A stretch of 64,000 bases of DNA, taken from contig JBEKCD010000002.1 in NCBI GenBank assembly GCA_050015055.1, positions 124,001 to 188,000 on the forward strand, written 5' to 3'. A program made the translations under genes and the position numbers. The stretch is from JBEKCD01 sp050015055 (GTDB lineage: Archaea; Thermoproteota; Bathyarchaeia; Bathyarchaeales; Bathycorpusculaceae). Below the pieces are notes generated by a model. It was not told the DNA's origin, searched no databases, and saw nothing but the letters and a program-made list of their open reading frames with translations. Below, in pieces: positions 49,009 to 58,088 of the stretch (positions are counted from its first letter, which is position 1; the number at the start of each line of letters is the position of its first letter).

Positions 49009-50250
49009 TCAGGTTTCTGCTTTTTGTGGTTCTTTGACGGCGACGAGTATCAAGAGCGCAGCTGCCACCTCAACTACGGCGAAGAGGTAGAAGGGTGTTG
49101 CGGGACTGATTGTTTGGAAGAAAAAGCCGCCTAATGGTGCGCCCACGGCTCCTCCGATGGCGCCACTTATGTCCCAAAAAGACGTGATTCTTCCTCTAAT
49201 TTCTCGGGGGGCCAAGTCAGCCTGAAGAGCTTCATGCGCTGGTGCATAGTACATTCCCGCGATTGCCAACAGGATCATGGTAATAGCGGCCTGAATGAAT
49301 AATCGAGAGAACGTGAACGCGACTACAAAGGGCGTGCAAGTCAATATTGAGATTATCATAATCTTCTTCTTGCCGTACTTGTCACTTGCCCATCCTCCAG
49401 GAATTTTCAAGAGTGTGATGAAAAGAATTTGTAGGCTGACGATGATTCCATACTGCAAAGCGCCAATACCTATGACTTGAGTTGCGTAGAGAATGTAGTA
49501 ACTACTGATCAGTGCGTTGGCAAAGGCTACGAGTCCGTACGCGAGAAGCAGTGCGACTAGACTGTGCAAGGATTTTGCTGATAGTGCGCCACGGATACTC
49601 ACCGTCGAGTTGCCAAAGACACTGGATTTCTGTCCGTTTCCTGGTCGTATTGTTTCCTTGAGGAAAAGCAGCAAGATTACGGCAGAGACCAATGTCGTTC
49701 CTGCAACGAACGCGCAGGCCAGTCTGAAGCCGCTCTGCAGGCCGTACGTGTCTATGAACAATCCTCCGATCAGAGGAGAGAATATCGCAGGAATGGAGGG
49801 AAAAACTTGAAGCATTGAAATTGCCGTAGTTCGTTTTTCGGGAGGAATCGAATCAGCCACTGTTGCATGATACGCTGGACTGGATATGGCTCCGAAAGCG
49901 CCCATCGCGGATGTTACGAAGAAGATTCTCCAGTCACGAATCAATGCGTATGAGGCGGGGAAAAGTATCGCGTAAAACGCTGCGATGACTATCAGTCTTC
50001 TTCTTCCGTAATGGTCTGCTACGTGGCCTCCTAGAAAGAGTATCAAGCACTGTATTATGATTGATATTGAAGACATGAACCCTAATCTTATAGGGTCTCC
50101 GCCGATGCTGACGAAATAAAGCGAAAGGAACGGACCGATTATTCCTGTTCCAAAACCATTCACCATGTTACTGCCGATGATTACCGCAATGTTACCGCGA
50201 AAAAACTTGGCCGATCGCGAATTTGGGCTGCTTTCTTCTGTTTTCCTCAT
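49009..50250 (-). CDS. Major facilitator superfamily transporter
   Basis: A 413-residue protein with twelve hydrophobic helices. The loop between helices 2 and 3 has G-G-H-V-A-D-H-Y-G-R-R-R, the MFS signature, repeated between 8 and 9 as G-G-W-A-S-D-K-Y-G-K-K-K. It is probably a drug or sugar exporter of the DHA type; the substrate is unknown. The single-gene promoter is not obvious. Confidence 0.9.
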   Translation of the reverse strand: MRKTEESSPNSRSAKFFRGNIAVIIGSNMVNGFGTGIIGPFLSLYFVSIGGDPIRLGFMSSISIIIQCLILFLGGHVADHYGRRRLIVIAAFYAILFPASYALIRDWRIFFVTSAMGAFGAISSPAYHATVADSIPPEKRTTAISMLQVFPSIPAIFSPLIGGLFIDTYGLQSGFRLACAFVAGTTLVSAVILLLFLKETIRPGNGQKSSVFGNSTVSIRGALSAKSLHSLVALLLAYGLVAFANALISSYYILYATQVIGIGALQYGIIVSLQILFITLLKIPGGWASDKYGKKKIMIISILTCTPFVVAFTFSRLFIQAAITMILLAIAGMYYAPAHEALQADLAPREIRGRITSFWDISGAIGGAVGAPLGGFFFQTISPATPFYLFAVVEVAAALLILVAVKEPQKAET

Positions 50251-50591
50251 GGCTTTCCGTCATCCACACATCGCAATTCGCCTTTTTCGAACAGGCTGGT
50301 CCTCGGTGGCTATACTCTGCTGTGTATTGTTTGTCCATTCCTTCTGCCGAGAAGATAAATCTTAGTCTGTTTATCGACATACAACAACCTTCTATTAGCG
50401 CGCGCGCTATTGGTGTTTCTGTTCTCAATCTGCCAGCGCACAATGAACTTCTATGCGAAATCGGACTGAGCGAACCGATGTTTTTGCTCTTCAGCGTATA
50501 ACGTGCGCTAATGCCACTCACTTGATTCAGAAAATTATTCTTTCTGTTTCTAACGCATAGTGTTATTGGAGAAAGTATATTAGTTCTTCTG
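50251..50591. other. Gene-free stretch
   Basis: No gene is supported; antisense and sense frames here are short and lack family features. It contains the palindromic GC tract TAGCGCGCGCGCTA (50397-50410). Confidence 0.4.
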
Positions 50592-51779
50592 GTGAGATAT
50601 TATTTGGGAAGCCTTGTGGAGAAGGAAGCAGGGAAGAAAGGCCACTCCTTTGGGTCCTCACTGGCTAGGTTTTTTCTCCATGGAATAGCCTTCTCTGTGC
50701 TACTAGCACTATCTACGATAGTATGGGCATTTGTTGCTGCTTCTCTGGTAATAATAGGCTTCACAGTCGGTCTAATGCTGGGCGTATTAATCGGTTTGAT
50801 ACTGGGTTTTATCCTGTTCTTATTCATAGCAGGTGGCTTGAACATCCTCCTAACTGAGTTCGTATGGAAAGTCTCAATAAGACAGAACTGGAAGGCTATT
50901 CTGGGCCACGGCCTCGTCCTGTTCGTCGTCCTTGTATTGATTGGAATACCATCCATCATCATAAACTTCCTAGTTCCAAGCTGGGTCACTATCATAGTGG
51001 TCTACATTGCCTACTGCTTCGTTGACGGATTCGTCGCCAAGAAAGTAGCATTCGTTTGGAAAAGCGACGGAACACCATATGATAGTGAATGGACAACAGT
51101 GCTGAAGTATCCGGCGTTATTCGGTCTTCTCATGGCGGACATGATCGTGACTCCAATTTTCGTAACGTCGCTGGCTACGAGCCTCTGGTGGGTCGCCTTG
51201 ATACTCTTTTGTCTTGCGCAGTCGCCCCTCGCTTTTCTCGCTTACGAACAAAACAAGCACGCGAACTGGACCTTGCAGCCTAGGGACGGATGGTGGACTC
51301 CCAATGAGCCTCAGGAAATGAATGAGGCCGCTGTGGCGGGGAGGCTTTCATGGAAGGCTACGCTGGCCAGGCTTTTCCTACACGGAACGGCCTTTTCAGT
51401 GCTGCTAATGATAGCTGGAATAGCGTGGATTGTTCTCACGGCTTTTCTGATTTTTGTAGGCTTCATAATCGGCTTCATACTGGGGATTATTGTGCTCTTC
51501 TTCACAATAGGCGGCTTGAACAGCTTTTTGACCGAGCATATTTGGCATGTTCCAATAAAACGAGGCTGGCAGAGTGTTTTGGGCCAGGGCTTACTTCTGT
51601 TGGCAGTACTGGCAATCGCAAGAATACCCTTACTCGTCATAAGCTTAGTTATTCCAAGCTTGGTTATTACTGCAGTGTTTTTCATCGTTTACTGCTTCAT
51701 CGACGGATTACTCGCTAGGAGAATAGCATTCTACTGGGAGAGCAAAGAGTACATGGACATTTTCTCCGCCCATGATTAG
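50592..51779 (+). CDS. Membrane protein with internal duplication
   Basis: A 395-residue protein made of two similar halves (about 20-165 and 250-390). Each half has a block L-A-R-x-F-L-H-G-x-A-F-S-V-L-L, then two Gly-rich helices, a G-G-L-N-x-x-L-T-E segment with W-(K/H)-V, Q/G-W-(K/Q)-(A/S)-(I/V)-L-G-(H/Q)-G-L and Y-C-F-(V/I)-D-G. Two additional helices join them. I do not recognise the family. Gene duplication and fusion is clear from the repeated order of blocks. Confidence 0.8.
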   Translation: MRYYLGSLVEKEAGKKGHSFGSSLARFFLHGIAFSVLLALSTIVWAFVAASLVIIGFTVGLMLGVLIGLILGFILFLFIAGGLNILLTEFVWKVSIRQNWKAILGHGLVLFVVLVLIGIPSIIINFLVPSWVTIIVVYIAYCFVDGFVAKKVAFVWKSDGTPYDSEWTTVLKYPALFGLLMADMIVTPIFVTSLATSLWWVALILFCLAQSPLAFLAYEQNKHANWTLQPRDGWWTPNEPQEMNEAAVAGRLSWKATLARLFLHGTAFSVLLMIAGIAWIVLTAFLIFVGFIIGFILGIIVLFFTIGGLNSFLTEHIWHVPIKRGWQSVLGQGLLLLAVLAIARIPLLVISLVIPSLVITAVFFIVYCFIDGLLARRIAFYWESKEYMDIFSAHD

Positions 51780-52050
51780 CCGCCCTTCGGAATACACGCA
51801 ACAACCCAGAGACTGCCAAAACAATGTAAGAACATGGAGCGCTCGCCATGACAAACATCGGAAATGAAACACATGATGTGCTGAATTCTAGGAATTGCCT
51901 CAAACCAAGAGAGATAATCTCAAACCGTGCAGAAGAACAACGTATGACATCATCAAGGGATTGTGCCTCAGCGAAATCGCGAATCAGGCACCTGGAAGCA
52001 AGGGCTCAAAATCCAACATCAGATGCTTTGGTCGCTGCACGATTTGGATT

Positions 52051-53352
52051 CTAGCTTTTCACTGCTTCCAAAACATCTTCAATTTTGACCGTGTTCTGCA
52101 CTCTTTTGGCCAAATTTCGAACGACAACTGCTCCTTCCTTGAGCTCTCTTTCACCAATTATCACAGCGTAACTCATCTTTCTCCTATCTGCATCTTCCAA
52201 TGCTTTGGCCATCTTTCGCCCCATGATCTCAAGCTCAACCGACACTCCCGCGTTCCTAAGCATCTGCGAAACCCTCAAGGCCTCGCCCCTCAGCTCCTCC
52301 TTGATGGGAACAACCAGCACCACCCTTCCCTCCTCAGTCTCTCGCAAGGTTCTCTGAGCAGCCATCTGTTCCTGCAACGCCAGCATCAGCCTGTCCACTC
52401 CATGGGCAACGCCCACAGCAGGGGTCGGGTCGCCCCCGAACAGCTCAATAAGCCTGTCGTATCTTCCGCCCCCGCCCAATGCTATGTCCATGTCTGGCAC
52501 GTAAACCTCAAGAATCATCCCGGTGTAGTACTCAAGCCCCCTGGCAAACCCCGCGTCAACCGTCATGTCAACGTCGCATCTGCTCTTCAATACAAGTTCC
52601 AGAATCTCCCTCAGGTTCCTCGAAGCCTCAACAGACTTTTCATAGTCTCCCACGAGCTCGGCTACTCTGTCGACCACGTCGAGAACGTTGTTGCCCTTGA
52701 GTTCGACCAGTTTTCGAAGGGTCAAAATGCACGTTTCTGACACGCCTGCGCTCTCCACCAGTCTGAACGCATCTTCGTACTGTTTCTTGTCCATGAGCTG
52801 CATGACGGCGCTCTGCACCTTGTCCACGAGTTTCTCTTGGGTAAGTATGCCTCTCAGGACGCCGATGTGACCGACTCTGAACGCGAACTTCTTCAACCCT
52901 GCGGTCTGCATGAGGCTGTTCGTCAGTAGCAGGATTTCGGCATCTGCCTCTGGTCTGCTTGAACCCATTAGCTCGTAGTTCGTCTGCCAGAACTCTCGGT
53001 AACGGCCCCGTTGTGGCTCATCATACCTGTATATGGTTCCAACCGAGAATAGCCTGAACGGCCTGGGCTCGTTCCGCAAGGTCGTTGCCACAAGCCTGGC
53101 CACGGAGGCGGTGAACTCCGGTCGCAACGCGACGTCTCTTCCACCCAGGTCCTTGAAGAGAAACATGCGCGACTTGACTTCTTCCCCAGCTTTGGCCGAC
53201 AGGAGCTCGTATGACTCAACCACGGGCGTTACAATCTCCCTGTAACCGTAAAGCCTCGCCACTTCCCTAGCCCTGCCTTCAACGTGTCGCAGCAGCCTGG
53301 CTTCTTCTGGGAGAAAGTCTCTCATGCCTCGGACGGTCTTGAACTCGGCCAT
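52051..53352 (-). CDS. hisS: Histidyl-tRNA synthetase
   Basis: A 433-residue class II synthetase that charges tRNA-His. Motif 2 (F-R-L-F-S-V-G-T-I-Y-R-Y-D, then G-R-Y-R-E-F-W-Q), the histidine-binding A-R-G-L-E-Y-Y-T-G and motif 3 (A-V-G-V-A-H-G-V-D-R-L) are all seen, then an anticodon-binding domain. The synthetase is preferred over the regulator-like HisZ because of the full motifs and the C-terminal domain. Last gene of the mtnA-endA-hisS operon. Confidence 0.94.
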   Translation of the reverse strand: MAEFKTVRGMRDFLPEEARLLRHVEGRAREVARLYGYREIVTPVVESYELLSAKAGEEVKSRMFLFKDLGGRDVALRPEFTASVARLVATTLRNEPRPFRLFSVGTIYRYDEPQRGRYREFWQTNYELMGSSRPEADAEILLLTNSLMQTAGLKKFAFRVGHIGVLRGILTQEKLVDKVQSAVMQLMDKKQYEDAFRLVESAGVSETCILTLRKLVELKGNNVLDVVDRVAELVGDYEKSVEASRNLREILELVLKSRCDVDMTVDAGFARGLEYYTGMILEVYVPDMDIALGGGGRYDRLIELFGGDPTPAVGVAHGVDRLMLALQEQMAAQRTLRETEEGRVVLVVPIKEELRGEALRVSQMLRNAGVSVELEIMGRKMAKALEDADRRKMSYAVIIGERELKEGAVVVRNLAKRVQNTVKIEDVLEAVKS

Positions 53353-53369
53353 GCTCAGCCTTCCCCCTC

Positions 53370-53921
53370 TTATTTCAAGCTTAATTCTGAGACGGAGTAG
53401 TAAACTATTTCTCCTCTGCGGTTCATGACGGCCAGGACGAGTTCTTTCTTGAGGCTCAGGCTCTGTGTCAACGCGCGGCTCAGGTTTTCAACTGCAATAG
53501 GCTTTCCCTCTTGAACGCTCACTATCAGATACTTTGCCGTGTCCTTGCTGTAGTCGCCGCGCTCGTAGACTCGGAAATCCACGCCTTGGCCGAAGCCCTC
53601 GCGCACAACGTATCCCCTACTTCTCAAGTCACGGAAGACCAGGTAGCACGCCCAAGCGTTCTCGTTAACGCTTCCGTAACGTTGGAGCAGCCTCTGAAAA
53701 CCCGCTTTTTCACCGTTTTCATCCTCAACCTCCAGCATCGACTTGTCTACAAGGTAGAGCGCCTCGTAGAATGTAAGCAGAAAACTCTTCTTTCCCGGCA
53801 CGCCGTAGCCTCTCTGGGAAAGCTCGTCTACAAACCGTTTTTCAGGAACCTTCACGCCCTCTTTCATGAGCAAACCCTTGGCCCTGAGCTCCGACGGCGC
53901 TTTTTCTTCACTCCTGCTCAT
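53370..53921 (-). CDS. endA: tRNA splicing endonuclease homologue lacking the catalytic His
   Basis: A 183-residue protein with both EndA domains. The C-terminal nuclease domain has F-R-V-Y-E-R-G-D-Y (catalytic Tyr) and S-L-S-L-K-K-E-L-V-L-A-V (catalytic Lys). At the usual His of H-x-x-Y-L/V the sequence reads T-A-K-Y-L-I, so the general acid appears lost. It may be a structural subunit of a two-subunit enzyme or use another residue. GAGAGG precedes the ATG at 53921; an earlier GTG overlaps the mtnA stop. Its presumed substrates include the tRNA-Gly at 26148. Confidence 0.82.
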   Translation of the reverse strand: MSRSEEKAPSELRAKGLLMKEGVKVPEKRFVDELSQRGYGVPGKKSFLLTFYEALYLVDKSMLEVEDENGEKAGFQRLLQRYGSVNENAWACYLVFRDLRSRGYVVREGFGQGVDFRVYERGDYSKDTAKYLIVSVQEGKPIAVENLSRALTQSLSLKKELVLAVMNRRGEIVYYSVSELSLK

Positions 53922-53953
53922 CTGAATGCCTCTCAGCATGCATAACAGTCTTT

Positions 53954-54979
53954 TCACTTATAGCGGTTGGCCTCAAACCGTTTCAAATCCTTTCTGCGCA
54001 GGATGCCGGTTTCGCAGACGATGGCGGAGACGTACTTGAACGGTGTTACGTCGAAGGCCGGGTTTAGCACGTCTATTCCCTCTGGGGCGATGCGTTGCTG
54101 GCCGATGTGCGTGACTTCTTCAGGTTTCCGTTCCTCGATGACGACCTGTGCAGACGTGTGTTTTAGGTCGAACGTGGATTTGGGTGCTGCAACGTAGAAG
54201 GGGATTCTGTGCGCTTTGGCTAGGACAGCGACGGTGAAGGTGCCGATTTTGTTGATAACGGCGTCCCGGACTATGCGGTCCGCTCCAACGATGACCCTGT
54301 TCACCATCCGCTTGCTCATCACGTAGCCGGCCATGCTATCCGTGATTAGCGTGACGGGTATGCCCGCTCGTTTAAGCTCGTAAGCTGTTAGTCTCGCGCC
54401 CTGCAAGAGCGGGCGGGTCTCGTCGGCAAAAACCTTGAACCTCTTTCCCTCTTTCCACGCGGTTCTCAGGACACCCAGGGCCGTGCCAAAATCCACAGTG
54501 GCCAGCGCGCCGGCGTTGCAGTGTGTCAACACAGCGTCTCCGTCGTGGATGAGTCTGGCACCGTGTTTGCCGATAAGACGGTTTGTGGCGACATCTTCTT
54601 CAGCGATTCTGTTTGCTTCTTCTACGACGAGTGCGGCCACAGTTTCTAAGCTGCCTTCAGCTGTTTTGACTATGTCAAGGATTCTGTCCAGGGCCCAGAA
54701 GAGGTTGACTGCTGTGGGTCTTGTCGCCCTTATGGTTTCTGCGGCTTTTTCAAGTTCGATGATGAGTTGTTTTTTCGTTTTTGCCTTTGTGTTGCGGGCT
54801 GTGAGGGCTAAGGCGAAGGCGGCGGCTGCTCCAAGCAAGGGTGCGCCTCTTATCTTCATTGTTTTTATGGCGTCGGCCACGTCCAGGCAATTTTTCATGG
54901 TGATGGATACTTCTTCGTTGGGGAGTCGTGTCTGGTCAATCGTCTGCACCGTGCCGTTGCGCCATTCTATCGTTGGCAT
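53954..54979 (-). CDS. mtnA: Methylthioribose-1-phosphate isomerase (aIF2B-like family)
   Basis: A 341-residue isomerase that turns methylthioribose-1-phosphate, made by MtnP, into the ribulose form. I-R-G-A-P-L-L-G-A-A-A-A-F, T-H-C-N-A-G-A-L-A-T (catalytic Cys), D-E-T-R-P-L-L-Q-G-A-R-L-T, V-G-A-D-R-I (catalytic Asp) and N-K-I-G-T are the MtnA blocks. The related ribose-1,5-bisphosphate isomerase and eIF2B-type proteins lack part of these. First gene of an operon with endA and hisS. Confidence 0.92.
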   Translation of the reverse strand: MPTIEWRNGTVQTIDQTRLPNEEVSITMKNCLDVADAIKTMKIRGAPLLGAAAAFALALTARNTKAKTKKQLIIELEKAAETIRATRPTAVNLFWALDRILDIVKTAEGSLETVAALVVEEANRIAEEDVATNRLIGKHGARLIHDGDAVLTHCNAGALATVDFGTALGVLRTAWKEGKRFKVFADETRPLLQGARLTAYELKRAGIPVTLITDSMAGYVMSKRMVNRVIVGADRIVRDAVINKIGTFTVAVLAKAHRIPFYVAAPKSTFDLKHTSAQVVIEERKPEEVTHIGQQRIAPEGIDVLNPAFDVTPFKYVSAIVCETGILRRKDLKRFEANRYK

Positions 54980-55023
54980 GACTGGTTGCCTCGTAAACCG
55001 TTTATGCTGGGCATGTATAAGGT

Positions 55024-55725
55024 TTGTTGGGCAGGGTGAAAAAGTTTGTGAAAGCGGTAGGCTTGAAAGAGTTTGTTGAAGCCTATGGGCGGAGATATTC
55101 TGAGGTTCTGGGCATAAGACTTGGCGAGGGCGATGACTGGGAGGTTTTCAAGTGGTTCTTGGCGTCGCTGTTGTTCGGCGCTCCGATAACGGAGTCTGCG
55201 GCCATCAGGACCTACGGTTGCTTTGAGAAGCACGATGTTTTGACTCCTCGGAAGATTGTCAGAACCGGGTGGGAGGGGTTGGTTGAGATCCTGGATGAAG
55301 GCGGCTACACGCGGTACGACTACAAGACTGCGGATAAGCTTCTGGAGGTGGCGAACAAGCTTGAGGAGGAGTACGGTGGGAGTTTGAGCCGTGTTCACAG
55401 CGTGGCTTCAAGCTCGCAGGATTTGGAGAGAAGGCTGAAGGGTTTGGGGAAGGGTGTTGGTGATGTGACGGCGAGCATTTTTCTGAGAGAGTTGCGGGGT
55501 ATCTGGGAGAAAGCTGATCCCTGTCCGACGGGCCTCGAACTTCTTGCTGGTGAACGGCTCGGAATTCTGGAGAAGGGTCTGGACCGTGAAAAGGCCTTGA
55601 AACGGCTGAAGGCTTTCTGGGCAAAAAACGGGGTTGCGGGAGAATCGTTCGTGCACTTTGAGACTGCTTTGCTCAGGTTGGGCAAGGAGTGCAGAAGGGG
55701 AAAGTGTAACGTTCGCCTTGGCTGA
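55024..55725 (+). CDS. Helix-hairpin-helix DNA glycosylase-like protein
   Basis: A 233-residue protein of the endonuclease III/HhH-GPD group. L-K-G-L-G-K-G-V-G-D-V-T-A-S-I-F is the hairpin, and further on A-D-P-C-P-T-G supplies an Asp where the catalytic Asp is expected. Two Cys near the C terminus (E-C-R-R-G-K-C) are too few for a full 4Fe-4S cluster. It could be a base-excision glycosylase with unknown substrate. The TTG at 55024 is the longest start; GTG at 55036 is possible. Confidence 0.75.
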   Translation: MLGRVKKFVKAVGLKEFVEAYGRRYSEVLGIRLGEGDDWEVFKWFLASLLFGAPITESAAIRTYGCFEKHDVLTPRKIVRTGWEGLVEILDEGGYTRYDYKTADKLLEVANKLEEEYGGSLSRVHSVASSSQDLERRLKGLGKGVGDVTASIFLRELRGIWEKADPCPTGLELLAGERLGILEKGLDREKALKRLKAFWAKNGVAGESFVHFETALLRLGKECRRGKCNVRLG

Positions 55726-55902
55726 CGGTGGATGGGGCGCTGCACAGGAAACGGGCTTATGTTGAAACCTGTACTTGTGTTTGATTACTCAAACCGTGAT
55801 TCTTGAGTTTCAAACGGTTAATGGTTTGAGGTTCGTGTTTGTCAAGAACGCTGGCATGAGCTTGGTAGATGCTGGGTTCTTGCGGCGTTGGTGTTTGTTT
55901 GG

Positions 55903-56661
55903 CTAGGCGTGAGTGCTGGAATCGTAGGGTGCTTTGACGTAGGTGATGACTTCTACCGGGCATTCGCCCGAGAGCTTCAATGTCTTCTTCCATTCTTCTC
56001 CGACGGCTATGAGGAGGAAGACTCCGGACATTTCGGCTTTGGCTTTTTTGACGAGGTTGACGAGTGCGGCTTGGGTTTCTCCGCTTTTTATCATGTCATC
56101 TACGACGAGTACGCTGTCGCGCTTTTTGATGGCTTCTTTTGGTATGTAGATTGTTGAGGTGACGCCTGAGCCTTTGAGGAGGACATAGGTTTCTTCGAGG
56201 AAGGCTTTAACGCCGACTTCTTTGGTTCGTTTCGCGACGACGAGGTTGACGCCGAGCGCGTTTGCCACCATGGTTGCGAGGGGTATGCCGTCTACCGCGG
56301 CTGAGAGCACTTTTGTCACGCGTTTTCCAGCGAAGTTTGCGAGGGCGTGGTTGGCGGCCTGTTGCAAGATGTTGTAATCACCTATGATTTCAGTGTTATC
56401 AAAGTATCCGTCTTCGTCGAACCTTATTCTGCTTCGCAACTCGGGTTCCAGGCCGACAAGGCGTGTGAGGACTTTCCAGAGCTGCTTCGCCCGTGCCGTG
56501 TTGGGCAGGACGTGGCCTTTGGCGTACCGGCTGAGGACGGTTACGGGCAGGCCGGTTTTTGACGCTAGTTCGCGATAAGTTATGTTTCGTTTGTACTTGG
56601 CAGTTCTGAGAAGCTCGATGGTCATCAACCGAAGCTTCAAATCCTCTGCGTGCGTGCTCAT
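55903..56661 (-). CDS. gfcR: GfcR-type regulator (helix-turn-helix plus phosphoribosyltransferase domain)
   Basis: A 252-residue protein. The N-terminal helix-turn-helix (I-T-Y-R-E-L-A-S-K-T-G-L-P-V-T-V-L-S-R-Y) is fused to a PRTase-type domain with the PRPP loop V-L-V-V-D-D-M-I-K-S-G-E-T. Haloarchaeal GfcR with this layout controls sugar degradation genes; others control purine genes. The ligand is not evident. The PRTase loop has K-S-G where enzymes have x-T-G, so regulation is more likely than catalysis. Confidence 0.85.
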   Translation of the reverse strand: MSTHAEDLKLRLMTIELLRTAKYKRNITYRELASKTGLPVTVLSRYAKGHVLPNTARAKQLWKVLTRLVGLEPELRSRIRFDEDGYFDNTEIIGDYNILQQAANHALANFAGKRVTKVLSAAVDGIPLATMVANALGVNLVVAKRTKEVGVKAFLEETYVLLKGSGVTSTIYIPKEAIKKRDSVLVVDDMIKSGETQAALVNLVKKAKAEMSGVFLLIAVGEEWKKTLKLSGECPVEVITYVKAPYDSSTHA

Positions 56662-56847
56662 AACAACAGCCTCATATACACTGATAAGTCAAACCCTAGC
56701 GTGTTCTGCTTCTATTATTGCTTTTGCGATATATACTTTGCTGGGTTAGACGAGAGCGCGTTGATGACGTCTGCTTCCAAGCGCGTTAACAATGTGAACC
56801 GTGAAACTCGCGAAGCCGCAGAGCTAATGCAGCATTACAAACTAACG

Positions 56848-57279
56848 TTAGTCAGTAGGCAGGGTTCCAGAATGAGCTTTGTTCTCAGCTCGTTCAATCT
56901 TCCAGTTGCGCGTGAGAATTCTTTCCTCCAGTGGTTGCTGCTGAGAATGGCAGTAGCTTCCTGCGAGGTTATCTCTTGAGTTCGTGACCAAGCCATTAGC
57001 GCGTGCGGCAACGATGGGTACGGCGGTGATTTCAGGCGTTTTGTAAGGGTGTGTCTCCTTGATGGTTTTCTCCAGTTCCTTGTACAGGCTTTTTTCGCTC
57101 TTGATAAGGCAGAGCCATTCTTCAGCTGTCTCTTTCCTGTTCTTCCACCAGTACATACTTTGTATCGGGCCGATTATTTGGACACAGCCTGCGAGTCTCT
57201 TCTCCACCAGGGTCCGTGCTACTTTTTCGGCATCTTCTCTTTTCCTGGTTGTCGTGAAAATATGGACATACTGTTTCAT
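56848..57279 (-). CDS. cutA: CutA1-like protein with aberrant C terminus
   Basis: The first 95 residues match CutA1, a small trimeric protein: Y-V-H-I-F-T-T-T, A-R-T-L-V-E-K-R-L-A-G-C-V-Q-I, S-M-Y-W-W and H-P-Y-K-T-P-E-I. CutA1 normally ends about ten residues after P-I-V-A with a Trp-containing strand. Here P-I-V-A is followed by about 48 unrelated residues that begin in a GC tract (GCACGCGCTAATGG). The end therefore looks replaced, by rearrangement or read-through into spacer. The ATG at 57279 gives the family start. Function in metal tolerance is debated for the family. Confidence 0.72.
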   Translation of the reverse strand: MKQYVHIFTTTRKREDAEKVARTLVEKRLAGCVQIIGPIQSMYWWKNRKETAEEWLCLIKSEKSLYKELEKTIKETHPYKTPEITAVPIVAARANGLVTNSRDNLAGSYCHSQQQPLEERILTRNWKIERAENKAHSGTLPTD

Positions 57280-57442
57280 TTTGGTTCGCTTCGTTTTTTT
57301 TCTTGAACTCTGTTTGGTTCCAGGAGGCTCTTGAGTTTTTTGCAGGGCACAACATTGCATTTCTCGCGCGGTTCAGTAACATTGAGGGAAACGTTTTTCA
57401 GCTCGGACTGTCAGTGGAAACGTCACAAAGGGTTGTCTTTTC

Positions 57443-57949
57443 ATGCAGCAGCAGATGATTCGAAAGGAAGTAGTCGTCAACGCATCTGTTGAGACGGTGT
57501 GGCACGCGTGGACCACACCAGAAGGCGCCGTTGCGTTTTTTGCGCCAAGGGCAAATATCCAGCTTGCCGTAGGCGGACCGTATGAGCTGTACTTTGACTT
57601 AGACGCTCCGGAAGGCTCGCGAGGGGGCGAGGGTTTGAAGATACTCAGCTTTCTTCCCATGGAAATGCTCTCGTTCGAATGGACTGCGCCGCCGCAATAT
57701 CCCAGTGTCCGCCAGGGACCACGCACATGGGTTGTCGTTCAGTTCTACCCGCTTGGCAGAAATGAAGTTCGAGTCAGACTAACCCATCTTGGCTGGAGGG
57801 AAGGCGAGGAAACGGACAAAGTTTTTCAATACTTCAAACGTGCATGGGACACTGTCCTCGGAAGGCTAGAATATAGGTTTTCCAAGGTTCCCATCGATTG
57901 GAACAAACCTTACTCCCCTCCCCAAAACATGACGTATGACATCCCCTGA
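57443..57949 (+). CDS. SRPBCC (AHSA1-like) domain protein
   Basis: A 168-residue protein of the START/SRPBCC fold: I-R-K-E-V-V-V-N-A-S-V-E-T-V-W-H-A-W-T-T-P-E near the start and L-T-H-L-G-W-R-E-G-E-E near the end are typical of AHSA1-type members, which hold hydrophobic ligands. The role is unknown. The tail is Pro-rich. It stands alone, divergent from cutA. Confidence 0.85.
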   Translation: MQQQMIRKEVVVNASVETVWHAWTTPEGAVAFFAPRANIQLAVGGPYELYFDLDAPEGSRGGEGLKILSFLPMEMLSFEWTAPPQYPSVRQGPRTWVVVQFYPLGRNEVRVRLTHLGWREGEETDKVFQYFKRAWDTVLGRLEYRFSKVPIDWNKPYSPPQNMTYDIP

Positions 57950-58088
57950 AAATGGGATTGAACTGAAAAACAGAGAAAAATTAGGACGTCGTGCGGCTAG
58001 CGCCTCTGCTGGGGTTATCTATTAGGAAGGTTTTTGTGTTAACGAACATCCATAATGCTCTGTCTTGCACGCAAGTGGGGGTTTGGCG

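Noticed and set aside
56764..56979. 72-codon plus-strand frame opposite the CutA tail
   Set aside because: Looks mildly protein-like, but it has no recognisable family or ribosome site and overlaps the CutA frame.
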